This document shows positions 56,262-64,000 of a stretch of 64,000 nucleotides of DNA, one piece after another. Position numbers and translations under genes: made by a program. The number at the start of each line of letters is the position of its first letter. The stretch's first letter is position 1. The notes under the pieces were generated by a model. The model had not been told where the DNA came from and made no database searches. It saw nothing but the letters and a program-made list of their open reading frames with translations. The DNA comes from Brachionus manjavacas. Lineage: Eukaryota; Rotifera; Eurotatoria; Ploima; Brachionidae. The stretch is taken from the NCBI GenBank assembly GCA_019054805.1, contig JAHQIY010000002.1:8866001-8930000 (forward strand), written 5' to 3'.

Positions 56262-56554
56262 TGTAAGGCGGTTTAATGAATGATAAAACAAGTATACTTT
56301 TGAATAGTTTATTTAATAATTGTTGAGCTCTAACAATTTATATAGTTAGTGTAATCACTTAAATTATCTCTCTAAGCACTGAGAATGGAATCATTACTTA
56401 TACCCATGAGTTCGAGTCAAGAACACTATAAATGTTTATATCAGCATCTAGAAGCGTCTATCTTATGAGATACGTCACAAGTGTATAAATTCTTACTTAT
56501 CATTGCGCATCAGTTGAGAAGCTGATGATCAAATGATACGTAGAGAGTATTACA
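56262..56554 (-). mobile_element. LTR (293 bp) of the minus-strand gypsy element
   Basis: Read on the minus strand, it starts TGTAATACTCTC and ends CCGCCTTACA, giving TG...CA ends with TGTAA/TTACA inversion. Immediately before it is a purine-rich tract AAAGAGCGGGGGATA, a good polypurine tract for a 3' LTR. It contains an AATAAA-type signal on the element strand (ATTAAATAAAC) and a TATAAA. The 5' LTR is not in the window. Confidence 0.8.
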
Positions 56555-57181
56555 TATCCCCCGCTCTTTAGATATCATCGTCTCTGATGATTCTTGTTTA
56601 AGACTTTAAATTCCATCAGTGCATAAAAGTAAATGGTTATGTTAAAAAATATTTAAAAAGTAAATAAACTTTTAAAAAAAAATTAATTAAACTCTTAGTT
56701 CTAACAAACTAAGATTTCTTTGATTGACGTTTCTTTCATTTCTTTATTATTTTCTGTTTGACTTTGCCTCCACTTTCGGTTTAAGGTATGTTCTGTTGTT
56801 CTTATATAAAGTTGATTCTTCGATTGCTTTTTTAAGAAGTGCAATACAGTTGCATTTTACGCATTTGAAAAATAAAACAATGATTATTATGAAACTAAAA
56901 ATGAGGCATTATATTATAACTAGCAAACCATTTCTCATTCAGTTCTTTATCAAATTGATGAAATGATTTAACCCGAACCGTAATCCTCGATAATAATAAG
57001 AGTTATCCAAATCTTCATTAGCTAAATTTTGATTTTTAGATGTCGATGTCTCTATATTTAGATTAATCAAATCATTAATCGACATATCATGATTGAATTT
57101 TAACGATTCGACTTCACTAGTGATGCTATTTACTGATATTAAATTATTGGAATTCACCCAAGTTATTCCATATTTATCAAT

Positions 57182-57658
57182 TTATATTATTTTATTATTA
57201 TTTTTTACGAATATAATACCATCCCTTACATATACAATTAAAGTTTTATTCTCAGCGAATAAAATCTCAAACTGGTCTTCGTGATGGCGGAAAGTTCGTA
57301 TGCTTGACAGTTCTATATTACATTTTTCTTCTTTTAATCTATCTAGAGCTGTAAAAGTCTTGAGTTCGATTCCGTCACTATCTGCCAAGATAATGTCGTG
57401 AATTGTTACAAAATCAGCTTTGATTTTAGGAAAATTTGTACGATTATAAGTCAAAAATATACCTTCCGTAGAACCATAAAGTTTCATACCACATTCTTTA
57501 AAGGTTTGGTTTATTTTGAAAATCCGATCGCCATTCGTATTACTAAAAACATTATTTAACAGTAAATTTAAACAAATTGACATATAAAGTCTATTAGGAC
57601 AGAAATTAACAATATTTTTGGTCCAGTAAACAAATGACGACTTAAGTTTACATTCCAA
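57182..57658 (-). pseudogene. Env-like ORF, central portion
   Basis: A 158-codon open frame downstream of integrase in element direction, with Cys residues and three potential N-glycosylation sites, consistent with a secreted or membrane ectodomain. It is bounded by stops on both sides, and the adjoining parts lie in other frames. No family is recognised; the env assignment rests on position between integrase and the LTR and on the membrane-like segment further downstream. Confidence 0.45.
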
Positions 57659-59960
57659 TTGTTTAATATCTCAGGTATCGAAAATTAAGTTCGATTTTCT
57701 TTTCAAGGTAACTCTCTTAGCAGTGCACACAATTCCATAACTCATTCCAGGTCTTAGCCACTGGTAAATTTCTTTAGGCGTACCATCAAATATACAATCA
57801 TCATTCTCACAGGAAATTTTTGATCCTTCATCCTTGAACTTACCATATTTTCACATTCTTTCTTACCAATTTCCATCTTATGAATGCTTTTAGATGAGCT
57901 TCTTGAACCAAACTGGTTCTCGTATGCATCAATTATATTTTTCTTTTTGCTTCATTCGTATCCATTTCCATCTATGGTTAGTATTTGTTTGAATAGCAAG
58001 TCCATTCTTCAAAATTTTATGTCACTTTCTACAAAAACTTTTTTAGTGGCATGACTTGTATAACAGTCCTTCTCCGTATTTAGAATTAGGGTGTCTTCAT
58101 TATTCGTTTGGTCCGGTTTTTCACAGACAGTGAACCTTCCGTTTTTTCTTACTGTAGAAAAAGGTTTTATGAGGAAGAATAAAATTGTAATTAAAATGTT
58201 CTACTTATTCGAAATTGTCACATGATTGGCATTTGTTTTTCTTGGCCGTCCAACTTTTTTTGTTTTGTTTAATTTTGACCAATAATCTTCAATTGGTTTC
58301 TTTCCCAAGAAACTTTCCACATGTTGCCAAGAATTATGTTTAAGTAAAAAGTTTTTCCATTAGACTAAAAATTCATTTTTTTGTTTTTTTTCAGTCGATG
58401 ATTTATTATTTTTTCGACTTCAAATATAGCTTCGTCGTTCCCCCCGTTAGTAGAAGGCGACTTATCTAATTTTAATCTCTGGAGTGGAAATGTGTCGGAC
58501 AGTTTTTGCTTGAAGACATCTTCGACAATGGAGTTACCATTTTTTCTTTGACCTAGAACGGTGAACGGGCCACGATATTTTGGGTGTAATTTTTCATTCA
58601 GTCCCATGATCCGGATCCAGACCTTTGAGCCAGTAGAAATTCCTGTCTCTGTAACAGGCCTATTATTATTTTGAGCCTTAATTTGTGAGGATTTTGCTAT
58701 ATCGATGTTCTGGAGTGCTATCGGATATTTATCCTCGATCAGATATTTTATTTGCTCAACACGTTTTTCTACTGCATCTTGTTTAAAATCGGGATCGATG
58801 AAACTCCAATCGTTGAATCCATTCATTTTTCTACCGAACAATAGTTCAAATGGGGAGAACTTTGTTGCTGAGTGTATTCTTGTACGATATGCTAGCAATA
58901 CGAATGGTAACAATTTAGACCAATCATCTGGGTTTTGCTCACAATGTTTTCTTAAGCAACTTACTATTTCTTTGTTAAAGCGCTCAACTTGGCGATTGGT
59001 TCTGGGGTGGTATGAGGATGTATTGACATGCTCAGACCCGACTCGTCTTGGTGGTCGAACACTCTTGGTGGTCCAAATATACATATGAATTTCCATATAA
59101 TGTAAACTAAATCGACTAATGTTCCATAATTAATATCGCTTCTGTTACTAGGTTTCGGTACCACGCGTGTGATATTACCTCGTCCGATTTTAAAAATTTT
59201 ATCTTTTTCTCTTTCGTAATAATACTGAGTTGCTGCTTTCTCAATTCTTTTAATTTGCTTTTTGAACAATCCATTTTGAAATCGGCAATTTTTTAAATAA
59301 TACAGTAATGTCTCATCAACATAGACGTCAAGACTTTTACGTGAAGTTGCGTCAATGTGATCATTATAATCGTTATCAGTAATGCTTTTTAGTGAAAGCA
59401 CTGGCCGACTAACAGTATCAGCGTTTAAATGTTGGGTTCCTTTCCTATGCACTATCTCAAAGTCATAAGCTTGAAATTGATAGCCTAACGGGCTAATCTT
59501 CCCGTAGGTTCATCGATGTTCTTAAGCCACATCAACGCGTAGTGATTTGTATTCACATGGAATTTGAATCCATACAGCTCTGTGCGAAATCTTTAATTGC
59601 GAACACAATTGAAAACATTCTCTTTCAGTGCTGCTGTAATGAATTTCGGCACCTTTGAGTTGTCGTGACGCGTAAGCGCATACATATTCGTTTCCATTTT
59701 CATCAATTTTTGCTAGAATAGCGCCAATCGCATAGCCTGAAGCGTCGCAATGAAGTATAAATTTTCGATTCCAGTCAGGTTGTCTAAGGATAGGTTCTGA
59801 CGTCAAGATAAATTTTAGATTTTAGAACGATTCTCGTTGAGGCTTTCCCCATTCAAATTTAACATCTTTTTTTACTAAGTTTTGCAATTTTTCGCAAAAT
59901 CTTTTACGAAAATTCTATAATAACCACATAAAATTGGAAAACATTGAACTTGCCATCTAT

Positions 59961-61234
59961 TGCAAACGACGTCATATATATCTAGAATGGAACTTTAAAG
60001 TGCTATATATATTATGTTTCTTTTATGTTCTTCATGTGTCCTTTTTTTTTATTTTTTAAATTTGTAAAATCTTAAATTTAGTAAAAATAATAAAATCTTG
60101 TAACAAACCAAGACTTTTATGTACTTTATGCACTTTATACCATATAAACCCATGTAATTAGTTCCAAGTATGTTATCTTTTATGTTCCTTTATTAGATTA
60201 TTCCTAGCTACCTTAGACTTTTATGTAATTTATTCCATATTATTTATGTAAGAATACATTCCTTTATGTACCTTAATTTGTCAGTCTTAAGTAACTTCAG
60301 ATTTTATTAAAATATTGTTTTGGAGATTCAATTACCGTGTTTCATTTAATTTTCGGTGTTTATTAACAGTGATTAAAATTTTTATAACATTGTTTAATTA
60401 AAAATTATAATTGTTTATATGGACCATTTTATTTAAAGGCAATTTTAATAAATAGTTTATCTCTGATCAGATCTGAAGTCTAAGTAAGAATTTGTTAATT
60501 AAATCTTTATGTCGAGAGTTTAATTTAAATAATCAAGGCTTACGATCAAGCATAGTTTTAAAATAAAAAGTAACAAGATACATGGATTTTGAGATAAATT
60601 AATTTTAAAACTGGAAAAAAACAATTTAATTTGTTTTAAAAATGTATAAAATTCATTAAAACCCTTCAATAAATTTCAGATCGTAAGTTAGATATTTTAA
60701 AATTTTGCAATTTAAAAAAATGTTAATTTAATTAGAACTTCTTGCATCAGAGAAAGAGTTATTAAAAATTTTTATTTAAAGTCAGTATAAAAGAAATATA
60801 TGTCCAAATCCGGAATTGATATTATACCTTTTTTAAAAATATTAATTATGGACTTTTATTTTGATGACATGGATTTTAACTAGAATTTTTGAAAAAACTA
60901 TTTTTCAAACAAATTATTGTAATCAAACAAAATTTCTTGTAAATGCAAAAATTTGAAATTCTTTTTCTTACGAGCTTAAATTATTTCAATGGTTTCAATG
61001 ATTTTTGATTTCAATGACATGCTTAAACTAAAAATTTTACAGCCATTTTCAATTTTTAAATTTTAAATATCTCACAATCCTTTTTTTTTGATTAATTTTT
61101 TTTTAATTTAACTTTATCATGAGCTAACAAAAAATTTTTAATCTTAACTTTATCGATACAATAAATTAACCTTTATCAATTAAAATATTTGTTTTTTTAA
61201 AAGGTTTATATGATTTACATTTTACTTCGTTTAA
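59961..61234. other. Gene-less AT-rich stretch
   Basis: 60010-60310 repeats words such as TTTATGTACCTTAT and CTTTTATGT irregularly, perhaps a degenerate tandem repeat. No gene or RNA recognised. Confidence 0.5.
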
Positions 61235-62577
61235 ATGGCTGAAAAAATTAAATTTGAAGAGTCAATAAAAATTGTACGAAAATACTTCGGTATTCAATAT
61301 CCGTTAATTTTTGATGATCAAATTTCTAATTTTTTGAATTCAATTAGGTATGATTTAATTTTTATTAATTTATTTTTTAATTTAAAAAAAAAAGCACCGA
61401 ACATGGGACTTCAACTGGATTTCTTTTGTGTCCGCTTATTACGGCTATTTCTAATTTGATGGGTATGTCATATGTTACTGCTCTTAGAAGTCTGAAAGAA
61501 ACATGTGTCCTGTACACATCATTAATTGGTCTTGCTTCTACCGGAAAATCTCCAGGAATGAAAATTGTAGAAGATGCATTTCGCCAAGTTGAAAAATTTC
61601 ATCTGTTCCCTATCAAAAACAAAATTTATTAATGGTATTTTTTTATTTCAGGGTTTTTAAAAATCACAACAAAATTTGAATCTGGACTTGGCTTCAGATG
61701 TGTGACTTAAAAACACATATGATTTATTATTTTTTACTTAATTTTTAAAAATTAAAAAAAAAAAGCCGTGACTTTTGAAGGCCTTCTGCCTCATACCAAG
61801 TCACTTAAATATGTTTTAAAATTTTTTGATGAGGCATCTACTTTTTTTAGAGCAAAAGCAATGTACAAAAGAGCATCATCTGCGTCATATGACAGATCCG
61901 TCTTCTTCTTGAATTGTATAATGGGCCTGATGTTTATCAACTTGATATTTCTGGTGAAATATTAGTTCTAGAAAATCGAAGATTAAATTTTTGCCTTTTA
62001 GGTAAACATATCTAGATATTTTAAATCTTAAATTCAAAAATTTTATTAAGGCCATCCATCTTTATTTATTGCTCTTGTGACTAATGAAGCCCAGAAAAAT
62101 GATGATGGGTTGATTCAAAGATTTTTATTGTGTGCTCCAGATCCAGGATTTATTGGATGGAATACAATATCCAAAGCAAGTCCTAAGTGTTGCTCTCTTT
62201 CAGTTATATTTTACCTGATTTTTAAACCAAACGAAAAACCGATGAAATATATACTTGAAGAAGAGGCTAATCATGAATTTGAATTAATTCTTTCAAAATA
62301 CAGAAAATATGTTCAGCATTTTCATGACAAAGACGGCTTATTAAGGTATTTGCATCAAACTATGTTTATAAATATTTTATTTCCTGGACAATTTGTGGAA
62401 AAGCTGCCTCACAAGTTTTAAGACTTTCAATGATATTTCATTGTTTTGAAATTGTTTTTAATTTACTAATGAAAAATATATCATTGGATAAATTTGAAAT
62501 AAATTTGTCACATCAGGAATTTGTTGGAAATTTGTCGGACACTGATAACTTTAACATCATAAAATAAAAAAATTTAA
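61235..62577 (+). pseudogene. DUF3987-like P-loop protein gene, intron-containing, broken
   Basis: Frame pieces in order: 61235-61347, a 47-bp GT-AG intron, 61395-61632, about 61651-61690, 61764-61950, 62050-62346 and about 62360-62577. The second carries a Walker A box GLASTGKSPGMKIVEDAF near 61531-61580. The hallmark GKSP followed by a helix is what I recall of DUF3987 proteins, which in bacteria and phages resemble primase-helicase ATPases. The later piece has GLIQRFLLCAPDP, which fits the family's RFL block, and the last ends in KAASQVLRLSMIFHC. Breaks: a stop after about 61630 and a phase change in a TTC/CTT repeat near 61903-61912. Splicing signals elsewhere are plausible, so it was a eukaryotic gene or duplicated gene family member rather than a raw bacterial fragment. 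A recent pseudogene or assembly indels are both possible. Confidence 0.55.
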
Positions 62578-63073
62578 AGGGTGCTCATGACATGGTTTCT
62601 TACTTTAATAAAACAAAACTAATTCTAGCTAACTATCAAGCGAAGTGCTGGAATGAAGATATTTTTATCATTTTTGATTATATTTAAAAGTCACAGTCAC
62701 ACTTTCTCTTTCTTTATTAGAATTAAAATATGTAAACAAATATAATTAATTCGATATAATTCGATAGAAATCGAGAGTAATGAAATAAATCAAAAGTCAT
62801 CAAAAGATATCAAAGCTAAAAACGTAATTAGCTGTTTTGATTTTTATTATATTAAATTCTAAAATTTATCATTTTTCATTATTTTCATATTTTTTAAATT
62901 AAAAAATAAAATACTTAGAATAAAAAAAAAATTTTTGGAAAATAGATCGTTAGCAATTAAGTAAAAACCTATCATTAGCAATAATTTTTGAAGATTTTGA
63001 AGTTCCTTTAGAAGAGTTTCTAGTAAAAACAGGTTTTAATTTTTTAATTCTTTATAATATAATTATATTTAAA
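62578..63073. other. Gene-less stretch after the DUF3987-like gene
   Basis: A short acidic frame near 62985-63030 (EDFEVPLEEFLVKT) ends at a possible donor and could be an exon linking to the AT-hook ORF downstream; otherwise nothing is seen. Confidence 0.35.
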
Positions 63074-63376
63074 TTGGTTACTTTTAAAAAAACTTCAAAA
63101 AGTTGTAATAACTCCTTTTCACTGACTAAAAGAAATCTTTCTTTTGATGAATCACCAAACTCTAAGAAGGGCACAAGTTTCGTCGAAAATGATCTTGAAA
63201 GAAGCTTCAATAATTCTTTTACACTGACTCACAATAAAGATAAAAGAGATAAAAGAGAAGAGGAAGCAGTTGGCTTAGATTTAGAACTTAATGAAAATCC
63301 TGGAGAAAATTCAACTATAAGATTATCAGATGAATGTAAAGAAGAGACAGGAAGACCAAGCAGATCCTGTAATTAA
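63074..63376 (+). CDS. Hypothetical AT-hook-like protein, possible C-terminal exon of the preceding gene
   Basis: About 100 codons open to a TAA at 63374, starting from a non-ATG codon, so it is an exon or fragment. It is rich in Ser, Asn and Lys, with a repeated FNNSFTLT / CNNSFSLT pattern, an acidic centre and a terminal EETGRPSRSC. GRP within a basic context recalls a weak AT-hook. The same phase is not kept beyond the stop, but a Lys-rich, acidic frame (SDSILKRKKTSKQTKNTF, 63400-63460) follows. It may be the tail of the DUF3987-like gene. Family unknown. Confidence 0.35.
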   Translation: MVTFKKTSKSCNNSFSLTKRNLSFDESPNSKKGTSFVENDLERSFNNSFTLTHNKDKRDKREEEAVGLDLELNENPGENSTIRLSDECKEETGRPSRSCN

Positions 63377-63669
63377 AAAACATTAAAAAATAAGAAACCT
63401 GATTCGGATTCTATTTTAAAAAGGAAAAAAACTAGTAAACAAACCAAAAATACTTTTTTAGATGTCCTTGATCCGAGTGACCTTAATATTGTTAAAAATT
63501 TATAATTCCAAATAAAGATACAAATAATAAAAGGGCAGTGTTACAAAATATAGAAAAAAAAAAATTTAATTGGATATTATCGAATTTACTTGAAAAAAAA
63601 ATGGAGAAAAAAAAATATCGAATCCAAAAATTTTTTGTTCATTTTTAAGGTAAATTTAAAAATTAGCTT
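63377..63669. other. Stretch between AT-hook ORF and LTR copy
   Basis: Begins with decayed-looking coding DNA (KRKKTSKQTK near 63420) and becomes A-rich. No defined gene. Confidence 0.4.
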
Positions 63670-64000
63670 TGTTACACTTAAAGTTTGGCCACTACTTAAG
63701 GCGTAGTAATAGATAACAAATTCCTTTTAAAAAATTTATTTAATAAAATTCGAGTGAACTTATAAAACTAAAAATATAGAATAAGTCACTACAATTTATA
63801 GTGAAGTTCTTAATGCTAGATTAAGAATGAATATAAATAAAAACCAGGAAGTAAAGCTCAATCATTCCACAATAAAATAAATGTTAACTATACTTTTATT
63901 AATTGACTGTTGCAATAACCGTTATAAACTGTTGTTTGATAGCGGATCACAAATCATTGCTTCTAAATATTTATGTTATCCATAAACCGTTTAAAATAAA
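63670..64000 (+). mobile_element. LTR copy 2, truncated by the window edge
   Basis: It begins TGTTACACTTAAAGTTTGG and follows the solo LTR of 33140-33472 to its last few bases, including GACTGTTGCAATAACCGTTAT and AAACTGTTGTTTGATAGCG. The final TGTAACA lies beyond position 64000. Whether it is solo or the end of a full element cannot be seen. Confidence 0.75.

Larger units (their letters stand above)
56262..59960 (-). pseudogene. 5'-truncated Ty3/gypsy retrotransposon with env-like ORFs, minus strand
   Basis: In element order: the end of reverse transcriptase plus RNase H (59960-59522, FILHCDASGYAIGA), integrase (about 59452-58365, with VNTSSYHPRTNRQVERFN, TKFSPFELLFGRKM and a GSKVWIRIMG C-terminal block), a basic GRPRK patch near 58250, then two further ORFs (57658-57182 and 57157-56939) and a hydrophobic segment near 56880-56930 with stops around it, and finally the 3' LTR. 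ORFs after integrase ending in a membrane segment are the position and form of an envelope-like gene, as in errantivirus-type elements. Gag, protease and most of RT are missing and pol has several frame breaks, so it is inactive. Only described as found; not restored. Confidence 0.8.

Noticed and set aside
56724..56966. Plus-strand 80-codon hydrophobic frame
   Set aside because: Antisense to the membrane segment region of the minus-strand gypsy element.
58705..59088. 127-codon plus-strand frame
   Set aside because: Antisense shadow of the gypsy integrase.
1..64000. tRNA, rRNA and snRNA genes
   Set aside because: I scanned for pol III box pairs and familiar RNA cores by eye; only the SINE-like boxes were found and no full cloverleaf could be drawn.

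Overview
The window reads as nuclear DNA of a small invertebrate animal. It is very AT-rich outside genes, with long A/T runs everywhere. Protein genes carry GT-AG introns that are mostly only 47-120 bp long. The gene set (troponin I, a CENP-C-like kinetochore protein, TTC17, TXNL1, RPF1, U1-70K, an SLC6 transporter, CNOT9) is metazoan. A rotifer or similarly compact, AT-rich protostome would fit, because of the tiny introns, the many KDZ/gypsy/LINE fragments and a DUF3987-like P-loop gene. That is inference; no marker seen here fixes the taxon.

Layout. 1-12.4 kb: CNOT9 (-), then repeats including a LINE remnant and two unusual elements whose ends are inverted arrays of short repeats around a small ORF, then a GT10 fucosyltransferase (+) with one frame break. 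12.4-13.5 kb: a TSSK-like kinase (+) with a 51-bp intron. 14.6-23 kb: a transposon graveyard with a LINE with triplicated tail, a KDZ-type transposase remnant, two Ty3/gypsy remnants in opposite orientations, a 656-bp inverted-repeat MITE, LINE tails and a SINE-like repeat. 25.2-28.1 kb: six-exon SLC6 transporter (+). 29.6-32.3 kb: single-exon CENP-C-like gene (+). 32.9-34.6 kb: nested repeats, including a solo LTR with 4-bp target duplication. 34.9-37.2 kb: TXNL1 and RPF1, both (-), 173 bp apart. 39.6-43.2 kb: seven-exon TTC17 N-terminal half (+) with a repeat-filled 1.7-kb intron. 43.7-44.4 kb: troponin I (+). 44.9-47.7 kb: LINE remnants. 51.3-52.8 kb: U1-70K (-). 53.5-60 kb: LINE tail, hAT transposase remnant and a 5'-truncated gypsy element with env-like ORFs and one LTR. 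61.2-62.6 kb: a broken, intron-containing DUF3987-like gene, then an AT-hook ORF, then a second LTR copy that runs off the right edge.

The host genes are unrelated housekeeping or tissue-specific genes. RNA processing and decay (CNOT9, U1-70K), ribosome assembly (RPF1), redox/proteasome function (TXNL1), centromere function (CENP-C) and muscle (troponin I) are all represented. The only pair whose spacing suggests co-expression is RPF1-TXNL1. I reconstructed exon joins by hand from reading frame, GT-AG sites and family alignment recalled from memory; no search was run. Retroelement coding regions are described with their breaks and are not restored.
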